Positions 1 through 5,225 are shown, counted from the stretch's first letter. The stretch is DNA of 11,068 nt from Candidatus Bathyarchaeota archaeon (GCA_003662205.1 QMXQ01000032.1:1-11068); one strand, 5' to 3'. Notes: generated from the sequence alone by a model not told the origin. Translations and numbers: made by a program.

Positions 1-3
1 CAC

Positions 4-19
4 GTTCGTTCACCTCCTT
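4..19 (-). promoter_or_regulatory. Shine-Dalgarno for a gene leaving the left edge
   Basis: On the minus strand a full AAGGAGGTGA stands six bases before a GTG at positions 3-1. The same bases encode the last codons and the TGA stop of the preceding small zinc-ribbon gene. This indicates that the operon continues beyond the left edge with a gene starting at base 3. Its product cannot be seen. Confidence 0.6.
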
Positions 20-195
20 GGTAGAGGCGGTCCGAGCCAGCGCCCGCACCACCAGCACGCCTGAACGCGCCGCGGCATAATGTGGCCGCATCCAGGGCAG
101 GCCACCAGCACGTCCCCCGTCGAAGGCTCAAGACACGGATCTCCCAGCTCCGATCCTGTTTGGGTTGTGCAGTTGTCGAGGGTCTGCTGCCTCAC
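10..195 (-). CDS. Small zinc-ribbon protein (61 aa)
   Basis: Short cysteine-rich protein of unknown function. Residues C33-x2-C36 and C47-x2-C50 form two knuckles of a zinc ribbon (CPGC and CWWC), and two more cysteines lie at 9 and 21. The GTG start at 195 is chosen because it overlaps the stop of the preceding gene as GTGA and has a GGGAGG ribosome-binding sequence about ten bases upstream. A longer upstream extension in the same frame would run through the neighbouring gene and looks like a shadow. It is the last complete gene of the operon in this window. Zinc ribbons of this size often bind nucleic acid or act as protein adaptors, but nothing here shows which. Confidence 0.7.
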   Translation of the reverse strand: MRQQTLDNCTTQTGSELGDPCLEPSTGDVLVACPGCGHIMPRRVQACWWCGRWLGPPLPRR

Positions 196-407
196 GCCTG
201 CTCTGCCTCCCATGTCCTGGGGCGGATGTAGGTGTGGGGAGGCAGCTTCACCGGCCAGCCGTCCGCGTCGACGAAGTAGCCGTCCACGTCCACGATGCCG
301 AGGGCCTTCAGCCGGACGAACTCCTCCTCGGATATGCTGTCCACCTCCCGGAACTCCGCGGGGAGCGTCTCCTCGCGCAGCCTGCCCTCGCTCCACGTCT
401 TCCTCAT
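192..407 (-). CDS. Small acidic hypothetical protein (71 aa)
   Basis: I do not recognise this protein. It has no cysteine, signal peptide or membrane segment, and is rich in acidic residues with several tryptophan and proline residues in its C-terminal half (GYFVDADGWPVKLPPHTY). That half may form a small beta structure. The ATG at 407 directly abuts the TGA of the upstream gene (TGAATG), with AAGGAGGA about seven bases ahead, a strong start signal. Its own TGA overlaps the GTG of the next gene, so translation is probably coupled on both sides. It belongs to the long early-type operon. Confidence 0.7.
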   Translation of the reverse strand: MRKTWSEGRLREETLPAEFREVDSISEEEFVRLKALGIVDVDGYFVDADGWPVKLPPHTYIRPRTWEAEQA

Positions 408-776
408 TCAGCTCTCCTCCTTCCAGACGGCGTTCACATGGTGGCGGGCGCACTCGTCGCTGCAGTAGGACAGCCCCGTCTCGCAGCTGCGTATGTCCGG
501 TTCGGTGGGCCTACCGCATATCGGACACTCTTTGTTGTTCGCCCATGGAGGTGTGTCAGCCTTTGCGCCGTTCAGGGTTTGGAGGGTTTCGGCGTCGGCC
601 TCCATGATGAAGCTCTGGAGGGCGCCGCAGTTGGGGCAGCAGTAGAGGACGGCGTTCAGGGCGCTCCGGGTGGTCCGTATGTGCTGGACGCCGGGGACCC
701 GCCGCATCTCGACGAAGCACCTGGCGCACCGCTTCACGTCAGCTGCCTCCTCGACCTCCGGCGGATACGCGGTCAC
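408..776 (-). CDS. Double zinc-binding protein (122 aa)
   Basis: Contains two cysteine clusters. The first uses C17-x2-C20 paired with C46/C47 and C50 (CCPNC). The second uses C84-x2-C87 with C105-x3-C109 (YCSDEC) followed by HH, reminiscent of small archaeal zinc fingers of the CPxCG...YCSxxC type. The GTG start at 776 overlaps the stop of the upstream gene as GTGA and is preceded at about eight bases by AAAGGAGGTC, so the longer in-frame version starting at 839 is rejected. Function is unknown. Zinc fingers of this style in archaeal mobile elements are often assumed to be regulators or adaptor proteins, which is inference here. Confidence 0.72.
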   Translation of the reverse strand: MTAYPPEVEEAADVKRCARCFVEMRRVPGVQHIRTTRSALNAVLYCCPNCGALQSFIMEADAETLQTLNGAKADTPPWANNKECPICGRPTEPDIRSCETGLSYCSDECARHHVNAVWKEES

Positions 777-973
777 GGCTCGACCTCCTTTGCCTCTACT
801 CCGTGGGCTTCGGCGTAGCTCTTCGCCCATCGAACCCATCGCCTAACGGTGTGCTCCTCTCTGATGTCCCAGCCGCATAGCCAGCAGAAGCGAACTCCCT
901 GAACCACTTGGCTCTTCATTCTCTGCAGGGGTTCCTTGCAGCGAGGACAGAACCCCAGATCGAGGACCTTCAC
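773..973 (-). CDS. Small zinc-ribbon protein (66 aa)
   Basis: A compact treble-clef or ribbon-like protein: C9-x2-C12 (CPRC) and C30-x2-C33 (CWLC) are separated by 17 residues, followed by a helix rich in Trp, Arg and Glu. The GTG start at 973 overlaps the upstream stop as GTGA and has GAGGTGA about seven bases ahead. The CWLCGWDI motif resembles the CWWCG motif of the small protein at 10-195, so the two may be related by duplication. No enzymatic residues are seen. It probably binds nucleic acid or a protein partner; the function is unknown. Confidence 0.72.
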   Translation of the reverse strand: MKVLDLGFCPRCKEPLQRMKSQVVQGVRFCWLCGWDIREEHTVRRWVRWAKSYAEAHGVEAKEVEP

Positions 974-1470
974 GCTTCGGTCACCTCGGCCTTCACCGTC
1001 TTCCGTTCAGGCTCCGGCGCGGGCAGGGCGGTGAGGGCGTCTCGGGCGATGTAGTCCCTCATGATGTCACCGACGGTTGTGCTGCCGTCTGGTAGGGCGA
1101 CGGTGACCTGGCTGAGGAACTCCTGCTCGATGCTGCTGAGGCCCCACATGACGGCTTCGAGCTTCGACTTCAGCCAGTAGTAGAGCAGCCGATACGCCTG
1201 CTTCCTGTGAGGAACTGTCACTAGGCCGCGGCCCTTGACCCTTCTGCGGGTGAACATCTGGGGCGGCTTGACCTGGATCATCAGCTCCCGCTTGACGCCT
1301 TTGACCTCGGCCTGGACGATGAACTTCAGGTCTTCCTCGCCCCGGTATTCGGTCCACTGTATGCCCTCGACGCCGTAGCTGCGGAGCAGCTCCATGATCT
1401 GAGCCTTGGTGCGCTCGACGGAGACCTTCGTGTCCCTGTAGGGAGGCGTCCTCTGTAACTTCTCGCTCAT
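970..1470 (-). CDS. Conserved phage-type protein of unknown function (166 aa)
   Basis: From memory of phage proteomes, this resembles a common uncharacterised family. Its members have an N-terminal stretch near 'KVSVERTKAQIMELLRSYG', a central beta region, and a C-terminal helix near 'YWLKSKLEAVMWGLSSIEQEF' followed by 'ALPDGSTTVGD'. Here those elements fall at about residues 15-35, 35-85 and 97-135. I know of no established function for the family; it occurs among early replication or recombination genes of tailed phages. The ATG at 1470 overlaps the upstream TGA as ATGA and has GGAGGTGA about six bases upstream, so the longer version from 1536 is rejected. The last 20 residues are a charged, poorly ordered tail. 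Confidence 0.75.
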   Translation of the reverse strand: MSEKLQRTPPYRDTKVSVERTKAQIMELLRSYGVEGIQWTEYRGEEDLKFIVQAEVKGVKRELMIQVKPPQMFTRRRVKGRGLVTVPHRKQAYRLLYYWLKSKLEAVMWGLSSIEQEFLSQVTVALPDGSTTVGDIMRDYIARDALTALPAPEPERKTVKAEVTEA

Positions 1471-1784
1471 GCCTTCACCTCCGCCTTGGCGCGGCCGGAT
1501 TTGAGGACGTGAAGCCTTCCGCCGCAGAACGGGCACGGGCCAAGCCCCTCGGCGTCCGATAGGGGTCTCTGAGCTTCGTAGACGACTTGTTTGCAGTCAC
1601 GGCAGATCACCTTGAAGTTTCGAGGCTCATCGTCTTCCGGCGGGTGTGTGACTCTGAACCCCCTGTTGCGGGGGTATAGCTTGCGGACTTGGCGGGCGGC
1701 CGCCTGTATGTCCAAGGCCCAGACCCTGAACCGCCGGGTCTCGGCTGCGTATGGCAGGCGGACTTTAACGGAGTATTCCTTCAT
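1467..1784 (-). CDS. Zinc-ribbon protein with an N-terminal alpha/beta part (105 aa)
   Basis: The N-terminal 50 residues look like a small alpha/beta domain (strand, helix 'DIQAAARQVRKLYP', strand). A zinc ribbon follows, made of C61-x2-C64 (CRDC) and C84-x2-C87 (CPFC), and then a Lys/Ala tail. The ATG at 1784 overlaps the upstream TGA as ATGA, with AAGGAG about eight bases before it, which rules out the longer reading from 1949. It sits in the middle of the compact operon beside other zinc-ribbon genes. The function is not recognised. A nucleic-acid-binding or adaptor role is the general expectation, not shown by the sequence. Confidence 0.75.
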   Translation of the reverse strand: MKEYSVKVRLPYAAETRRFRVWALDIQAAARQVRKLYPRNRGFRVTHPPEDDEPRNFKVICRDCKQVVYEAQRPLSDAEGLGPCPFCGGRLHVLKSGRAKAEVKA

Positions 1785-1990
1785 CTCCTCGTCTCCTTCA
1801 GCTCGATGGCGGCGTTCCTCAGCAGCCATTCGAGGTATTCGCTGAAGACGGCGAAGCCGAGCCAGAGACCATAAAGCAGGAAGGCGGCTTCTTTGAGGTT
1901 CAGGCTGTAGGTGACGATGGTCCCTGCGCCCGTTACGACGGCGGTCCAAAGAACTGCGGTTCGGAATCTTCGGGGGTGCAGCCTTCTCAT
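1781..1990 (-). CDS. Small two-helix membrane protein (69 aa)
   Basis: Two hydrophobic segments at about residues 11-30 and 35-53 are separated by a very short polar turn, after a basic N-terminus (MRRLHPRRFR) and before a charged C-terminus ending ELKETRR. This suggests a helical hairpin in the membrane with both ends probably in the cytoplasm. The ATG at 1990 overlaps the preceding stop as ATGA and has GGAGG about seven bases upstream. Tiny membrane proteins in viral operons include holins and superinfection-exclusion proteins, but no feature here allows a choice. The single-helix protein immediately upstream may be a partner. Confidence 0.7.
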   Translation of the reverse strand: MRRLHPRRFRTAVLWTAVVTGAGTIVTYSLNLKEAAFLLYGLWLGFAVFSEYLEWLLRNAAIELKETRR

Positions 1991-2109
1991 CGTTCAGCCT
2001 CCGTCCTTGTGAGGGCTTTGAGCTGTCCGGCGGTTCTGCCGTGTAGGAACCCGGCGACGTAGGCGACCAGGGCGGCGACGGCGACCGGGATGAGGTCCGC
2101 GACGCTCAC
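1987..2109 (-). CDS. Tiny single-helix membrane protein (40 aa)
   Basis: Only 40 residues. It has one hydrophobic segment at about residues 4-22 (alanine- and valine-rich) followed by a basic cytoplasm-type tail with several threonines. The GTG start at 2109 overlaps the upstream stop as GTGA and is preceded by GGGGAGG at about seven bases, which decides against the longer in-frame reading from 2208. It is followed by another small membrane protein with a 4-nt overlap, so the two could be produced together in fixed ratio. Function is unknown. Confidence 0.6.
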   Translation of the reverse strand: MSVADLIPVAVAALVAYVAGFLHGRTAGQLKALTRTEAER

Positions 2110-2876
2110 GGCTGCGCCTCCCCGGGCTTGATCTCCCAGCGGCTCTGCTTCCCCATCCTGACCCACTCGGCGCCCAGAGGCCGGAGCGCGTCCATATAGG
2201 CCATCCACACGTCGCCGAGATACTTGGACGGCTCCACGACGAGGACTCCGCCGTCCCAGTAGACGTTGAGGGGCGTCGGGTCGAGCCCGGCGCGCTCGAC
2301 GGCGTTCAGCACGGCCTCGCGGTCCACGATGTAGGCCGCCGCTTGCTCTGACTGCACCTGCTTCCGCGGCTGGGTGTAGCCGTCGTTGGCGTTGGGGGGC
2401 GTCTGCACCGGGGCCTGCTCCGGCGTCGGGGTCTCAGCATCAAGCTCCTCGGCGGATACGACGCCGCCCGCGACCATGTCGCTGATGGCACGGTTCTTCG
2501 CCCGCGTATGGGCCGTCGCGTATACGTCGTGCTCCACGTGGGCGAAGTTCCGCTCGCGGCTGTCGCAGATGCCGACACCCGTGGAGACCCTACCGTTGGG
2601 CGCCCTCGCCTCGACGACGATGCGCCACATAAAGCTGCCGTCATCGCGGTCCACCCTTTCCTGCTCGATGATGCGGTCGCTGATGCCGAAGTAAACGGCG
2701 ATCTTCCTGAAGGCGCTCCGCTTCGGGAAGAACTTCCCGCCGATGGGTTGGTAGTCGTCTTTTTTCAGTATTCGGCGCTTCAGCTCCTCGAAGGCCCGCC
2801 ACTCCTCGGCGGCCTGCTCCGGCGTCACCAGCGGCTTCACTGGGGAGTAGGGCTGGATTGGCTGTGCCTCGGTCAT
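2106..2876 (-). CDS. Conserved viral/plasmid protein, possible ssDNA-annealing factor (256 aa)
   Basis: The core at about residues 35-145 has a 'DYQPIGGK' entry motif, a strand-rich middle, and a helix 'HTRAKNRAISDMV' at 123-135. This layout (a motif near 'YQ.I.GK..l..sa..ki...fgi' and a downstream 'TRA..RAI' helix) resembles proteins from archaeal plasmids and tailed viruses that I associate loosely with Rad52/ERF-type single-strand-annealing proteins. That is an inference from memory. A Pro/Gln-rich linker (about 146-175) leads to a second small domain (195-250) ending 'GKQSRWEI'. The ATG at 2876 overlaps the upstream stop as ATGA with AAGGAG about nine bases ahead, so the 320-residue version is rejected. 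It is the largest protein of the operon and probably acts in element replication or recombination. Confidence 0.72.
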   Translation of the reverse strand: MTEAQPIQPYSPVKPLVTPEQAAEEWRAFEELKRRILKKDDYQPIGGKFFPKRSAFRKIAVYFGISDRIIEQERVDRDDGSFMWRIVVEARAPNGRVSTGVGICDSRERNFAHVEHDVYATAHTRAKNRAISDMVAGGVVSAEELDAETPTPEQAPVQTPPNANDGYTQPRKQVQSEQAAAYIVDREAVLNAVERAGLDPTPLNVYWDGGVLVVEPSKYLGDVWMAYMDALRPLGAEWVRMGKQSRWEIKPGEAQP

Positions 2877-3061
2877 GGCCGTGTCTCCTTGAGGTAGCGC
2901 ATGATCTCCGCCACCTTCGCCTCCAGGTCGGCGGGGCTGACGTCGGCGCGGACGAGGGCTGTGAGGGCCTGCAGGTCGTCGAGGCGGTTCATCAGCACGT
3001 GCCGGACGACGGCGCGGGCCTCCCTCTCGTAGTCGGCGGGCTTGGGGTGCTGCAGGGTCAC
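2873..3061 (-). CDS. Small helical hypothetical protein (62 aa)
   Basis: Not recognised. It is predicted to be almost wholly helical and strongly charged, with a pattern such as 'LDDLQALTALV' and 'DLEAKVAEIMRYLKE' that could form a helical bundle or dimer. No cysteines or membrane segments are present. The GTG at 3061 overlaps the upstream stop as GTGA and has AAGGAGG about eight bases ahead. Because it lies directly before the possible annealing protein and shares a 4-nt overlap with it, a role as an accessory factor is possible but unproven. Confidence 0.68.
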   Translation of the reverse strand: MTLQHPKPADYEREARAVVRHVLMNRLDDLQALTALVRADVSPADLEAKVAEIMRYLKETRP

Positions 3062-3246
3062 GCCTCAACCTCCTTGGCGCGCAGGTAGGCCTCCAGGGCC
3101 TCGTCGAACCGCTTCAGGAACCGCTTGTAGCTGGCTTCGAGGCGGGCGACCCGAATCTCCAGCGCGGAAAGCCTATCTACCTCTACGCCCTCTTTTTCTT
3201 CCTGGAGAAGGGCCGAGGGCGGCACCTGGATTGGTTGACCCCTCAT
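3058..3246 (-). CDS. Small coiled-coil protein (62 aa)
   Basis: After an unstructured N-terminal 20 residues, positions 22-58 show a heptad-like pattern of hydrophobic residues (LSALEIRVARLEASYKRFL) typical of a short coiled coil. The ATG at 3246 overlaps the TGA of the RHH regulator upstream, with GAGGAGGTG about eight bases before it, so the longer reading to 3468, which would run through the RHH gene, is rejected. It is the second gene of the operon. A dimeric or oligomeric accessory role is likely from shape alone; no function can be assigned. Confidence 0.68.
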   Translation of the reverse strand: MRGQPIQVPPSALLQEEKEGVEVDRLSALEIRVARLEASYKRFLKRFDEALEAYLRAKEVEA

Positions 3247-3452
3247 CCGACGGGCACCTCCTCGGCCTTCTCCACCCCTACTTCGGCGCCCACCACGGGC
3301 GCGTTCCTCATGGCGTCTAGGAACTGCCGGATCGCCTCCTTCGCGATCTCGGCCCGGCTCCTGTAGCCCCTCGTTCCTATCCACCTGTCCATCTCGTCCG
3401 CGAGTTCTCGCGGAATCTTCAAGATGGCGTATCCATCCATGTATACTCCCAT
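3243..3452 (-). CDS. Ribbon-helix-helix regulator, first gene of the operon (69 aa)
   Basis: A CopG/Arc-type DNA-binding protein. A beta strand at about residues 8-13 (YAILKI) is followed by two helices (15-25 and 32-46) joined by a 'GTRGYRSRAE' turn. This is the usual RHH layout, in which a dimer inserts paired strands into the major groove. A short extra tail of about 20 residues follows. The first ATG at 3452 lies about 24 bp from the centre of a TATA box, so the mRNA is probably leaderless. A second ATG at 3440 is less well placed. Over 38 core residues it is identical at about 22 positions to the divergent RHH gene at 3566-3736, so the two are paralogues. It likely represses its own operon and perhaps its neighbour. 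Confidence 0.85.
   Translation of the reverse strand: MGVYMDGYAILKIPRELADEMDRWIGTRGYRSRAEIAKEAIRQFLDAMRNAPVVGAEVGVEKAEEVPVG
3433..3446. promoter_or_regulatory. Operator-like repeat at the start of the minus-strand RHH gene
   Basis: CCATCCATGTATAC spans the first codons of the minus-strand RHH gene. Its minus-strand reading contains TACATGGATGG, which closely matches ACCATGGATGG at the start of the divergent paralogue. A CCATGG palindrome lies just upstream at 3449-3454. It is a candidate binding site for one or both RHH proteins. Confidence 0.4.
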
Positions 3453-3470
3453 GGAGTCTATGAATCACAA

Positions 3471-3480
3471 ATATATAAAA
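3471..3480 (-). promoter_or_regulatory. TATA box of the long minus-strand operon
   Basis: Minus-strand TTTTATATAT lies in an otherwise GC-rich window. Its centre is about 24 bp from the ATG at 3452, the distance expected for a leaderless archaeal transcript. The operator-like repeats at 3485-3506 sit immediately upstream, over the expected BRE region. Confidence 0.65.
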
Positions 3481-3484
3481 TTAA

Positions 3485-3506
3485 CCATGTATGGGGTCAT
3501 GTATGG
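3485..3506. promoter_or_regulatory. Tandem operator-like repeats (CCATGTATGG)
   Basis: Two near-identical 10-mers, CCATGTATGG (3485-3494) and TCATGTATGG (3497-3506), start 12 bp apart, so they lie roughly on the same DNA face. Each is itself an inverted repeat of CCAT/ATGG around a central GT. Their spacing and symmetry fit cooperative binding by RHH dimers, and they lie between the two divergent RHH genes. Confidence 0.6.
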
Positions 3507-3534
3507 TAGCAATATGGATTCGGGGGACTGAAAA

Positions 3535-3544
3535 TTAATAAATA
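3535..3544 (+). promoter_or_regulatory. TATA-like box for the plus-strand RHH gene
   Basis: TTAATAAATA lies in an AT-rich patch about 26 bp before the ATG at 3566, which would give a leaderless or very short-leader transcript. A GAGGA sequence at 3545-3549 could alternatively serve an ATG at 3554, but that start would lie upstream of the predicted transcription start. Confidence 0.5.
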
Positions 3545-3551
3545 GAGGAAA

Positions 3552-3569
3552 CCATGTTACCATGGATGG
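3552..3569. promoter_or_regulatory. Operator-like repeats at the plus-strand RHH start
   Basis: CCATGTTACC (3552-3561) and CCATGGATGG (3560-3569) overlap each other and the predicted transcription start of the plus-strand RHH gene. They match the CCATGNATGG-like elements at 3485-3506 and at the start of the paralogous gene, consistent with auto- or cross-repression. Confidence 0.5.
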
Positions 3570-3736
3570 TAATGTCGAGCAAAGATTACGTGATAATCAA
3601 GATACCGAAAGCGTTGGCGGATGAGATAGACGCGTTCCTCGGTAAACATGGATATAAAAGCCGGGCGGAGCTGGTGAAGGACGCTATCCGGTCCCTCCTC
3701 CGCGAATATGGCGCCTACAGAAAAGAAACCGCCTGA
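3566..3736 (+). CDS. Divergent ribbon-helix-helix regulator (56 aa)
   Basis: Minimal CopG/Arc-type RHH protein with strand 'YVIIKI' at about residues 8-13, helices at about 15-25 and 32-46, and the turn 'GKHGYKSRAE'. It aligns without gaps from residue 1 to the minus-strand RHH protein (about 22 of 38 identical core residues) but lacks that protein's C-terminal tail. I place the start at 3566 because the gapless alignment and the TATA distance both point there. ATGs at 3554 and 3572 are alternatives. Operator-like repeats overlap its start. Being the only plus-strand gene and facing the long operon, it likely forms a two-repressor switch with its paralogue. Its 3' end overlaps the convergent gene 3684-3845. 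Confidence 0.82.
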   Translation: MVMSSKDYVIIKIPKALADEIDAFLGKHGYKSRAELVKDAIRSLLREYGAYRKETA

Positions 3737-3845
3737 ACGCCTCCCGTATAAACTCCTCAGCATTTCGGTATCCAAGTTCGGGCCGTTTTCTCAAAAAGTC
3801 CTCCACCTCCGTGTAGAGATGAGCCTTCACCTCAACCTCCGGCAT
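3684..3845 (-). CDS. Third ribbon-helix-helix-like protein (53 aa)
   Basis: A short protein with a strand near residues 3-8 (EVEVKA), a helix 'YTEVEDFLRKRPEL' and a second helix 'NAEEFIREAFRRFL'. This matches the general archaeal RHH or antitoxin-like pattern with 'GYRNAEEFIREA' as the turn. It is only distantly similar to the two paralogous RHH proteins. The ATG at 3845 is chosen because a TATA-like sequence at 3881-3886 predicts a transcript start near 3857; the ATG at 3872 would lie upstream of it. Its last 53 bp overlap, on the opposite strand, the 3' end of the plus-strand RHH gene. It could be a regulator or the antitoxin half of a lost pair; no toxin is seen next to it. Confidence 0.6.
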   Translation of the reverse strand: MPEVEVKAHLYTEVEDFLRKRPELGYRNAEEFIREAFRRFLFCRRHIRGGGTG

Positions 3846-3880
3846 ACAGAACCCGCGCGGAGCCGTAGCCATGACAACCC

Positions 3881-3886
3881 TATAAA
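3881..3886 (-). promoter_or_regulatory. TATA-like box of the third RHH gene
   Basis: Minus-strand TTTATA lies in GC-rich surroundings about 38 bp before the ATG at 3845, predicting a leader of about 12 bases. There is no strong Shine-Dalgarno sequence. The 137 bases between this gene and the integrase hold no other gene that I can support. Confidence 0.4.
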
Positions 3887-3989
3887 CCTTCAGGCGGAGG
3901 ATTTAGGAGGGGTGGGTGCAAGTGCCGGGGGCGGCTCCAGGCGGACAAGACGGACGATAAGGACAACATTCGCAGGAGTTTTTCGGGCT

Positions 3990-4001
3990 GTCAGGGCTGA
4001 C
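3990..4001. repeat. Short palindrome just downstream of the integrase
   Basis: GTCAGGGCTGAC is a 5-bp perfect inverted repeat around GG, located within 20 bp of the integrase stop codon. It may be part of a terminator hairpin or a recombination site, or chance. A T5 run nearby (about 3979-3983) lies on the plus strand. Confidence 0.3.
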
Positions 4002-4009
4002 GAGATACC

Positions 4010-5182
4010 TCACATCCTCTCGATCCGCTTCAGCTCCTCCCTGACCAGCTCACGCATCTCCTCACGGAACCGCCGCATCCGCTCCTCGTATTCCCTATCC
4101 AGCCGCCGCCTCACCGCCTCCTCCCTCTGCCGCTCCATCTCCAAGCGCAGCGCGTCGTCCAGGACGTAGCCGCAGCCGGGGCAGAACATCATGTCCGGGC
4201 CGACCCGCCCGCCGCAGTTGGGACACTCCTCGGTCCTGAGCAGGGGCCGGGGCCTCTCCGCCCTGACGGCCTCGACGGGGACGCCCTGGGCTTCGAGGAC
4301 TGCGGCCACGTGGTCGCGCCCGGCGAGGTGAATGTAGCGGGCCGCCATCCTGCTGTCCGGAGTCCACCCAGCGAAGCTCTTCAGCTGGTATTCCCCAAGG
4401 CCAGACCTGGCCAGCTCCGTCAGGCGGGTGTGGCGAAGCATGTGCGGGTGAATTATCCGGACCAGCCCCGCCTTCTGGCTGAGTTCTTTGAGGATGAAGT
4501 TGGGGCTTGACGGGTTCATCTCTCTTATCTCGCCGTTTATCACCGTTGCGAACAGCGGGTTCAACGGGGCGCGATCCGGGTGGACCTGAAGCCAGGCCCG
4601 CAGATAAGGGACGGAATAGACAAGTGGGATTGTACGCTCTCCGGTCTTCCCCTTGATCCTGATCTCGGCGTAGGCCTCCCCGAACACGAGGTCTCTGATC
4701 CTGAGGCCCAGTATCTCGCCCTTACGGCATCCCGACTCGTAGAGGACGGCGATGAGGGCTTTGACCCTCGGGTGCTTCGCCGTCCGCATCAACGCCTCAA
4801 ACTCCTCAGGCAAAACAAGCCTATCTCTGTCATTCTTCTCCTTCTTCTCCTCCCGCCTCAAGTCGGCCAGAGGGATGGCTTCAAATGCTTCCGCGGCCGC
4901 AGACCTGGCCTCCCTCCTTCCCAGACGACCTTCCCGCTGAAGGGCGAATCTGTACAGGATTCTAAGCTTTTGAGCGTATGTTATGATGGTGCTGGCCGAA
5001 AACCGGGACTCCGTCAAAGAGCGATACCACAGCTCAAGCTTCCCTGCGTTGAGCCGCGCAAGAGGAACGCCAGTACGCTCATCCCACGATTTGAGGGCGC
5101 TCGTGTAGATATTCTTCGAGCCGGGGCTCAACCTTCGGCTTGATAGATACGTCTCCAGGAGGACCTGGTTTTCTGGGAGCAT
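4010..5182 (-). CDS. Tyrosine recombinase / integrase with zinc-ribbon tail (390 aa)
   Basis: Site-specific recombinase of the XerA/phage-integrase family that would integrate or excise the element. An N-terminal SAM-like core-binding domain (about 1-100) precedes a catalytic domain with Arg153 (SGCRKGE), Lys179 (KGKTGER), His247 and Arg250 (HMLRHT), Trp273 in the position often held by a second His, and nucleophile Tyr283 (ARYIHL). All residues needed for activity are present. A C-terminal extension adds a zinc ribbon (C320, C323, C334, C337) and a charged helix or coiled coil (about 345-390), as known for some archaeal plasmid and virus integrases. A TATA box about 39 bp upstream gives a short leader. 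It lies between the cellular-type genes and the RHH switch, marking this as a mobile element. Confidence 0.93.
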   Translation of the reverse strand: MLPENQVLLETYLSSRRLSPGSKNIYTSALKSWDERTGVPLARLNAGKLELWYRSLTESRFSASTIITYAQKLRILYRFALQREGRLGRREARSAAAEAFEAIPLADLRREEKKEKNDRDRLVLPEEFEALMRTAKHPRVKALIAVLYESGCRKGEILGLRIRDLVFGEAYAEIRIKGKTGERTIPLVYSVPYLRAWLQVHPDRAPLNPLFATVINGEIREMNPSSPNFILKELSQKAGLVRIIHPHMLRHTRLTELARSGLGEYQLKSFAGWTPDSRMAARYIHLAGRDHVAAVLEAQGVPVEAVRAERPRPLLRTEECPNCGGRVGPDMMFCPGCGYVLDDALRLEMERQREEAVRRRLDREYEERMRRFREEMRELVREELKRIERM

Positions 5183-5216
5183 GAAGTGGGAACCCCCGAT
5201 GTATGAAAAGTTGAGA

Positions 5217-5225
5217 TTTTATTAA
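5217..5225 (-). promoter_or_regulatory. TATA box of the integrase gene
   Basis: Minus-strand TTAATAAAA, centred about 39 bp from the integrase ATG, predicts a leader of about 13 bases without a clear Shine-Dalgarno sequence. The 98-bp gap between the carS stop and the integrase start holds this promoter and no gene. It is also a plausible place for an attachment site. Confidence 0.5.

Noticed and set aside
80..818. Long plus-strand open frames opposite the left operon
   Set aside because: They are Arg/Pro/Ser-rich, lack good ribosome-binding sites and lie opposite well-supported minus-strand genes with overlapping stops and starts. They are shadows of high-GC coding sequence.
3433..3569. CRISPR-like or iteron array
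   Set aside because: The repeats are only about 10 bp, irregularly spaced and tied to two promoters, which fits operators and not CRISPR repeats or replication iterons.
3840..4009. tRNA or attachment-site tRNA remnant beside the integrase
   Set aside because: I looked for a CCA-type 3' end, a T-loop and an acceptor stem and saw none. No convincing att direct repeat could be found by eye.
3708..4169. Plus-strand frame between the RHH gene and the integrase
   Set aside because: It overlaps the third RHH gene and the integrase tail, is Arg/Ser-rich and lacks a start signal.
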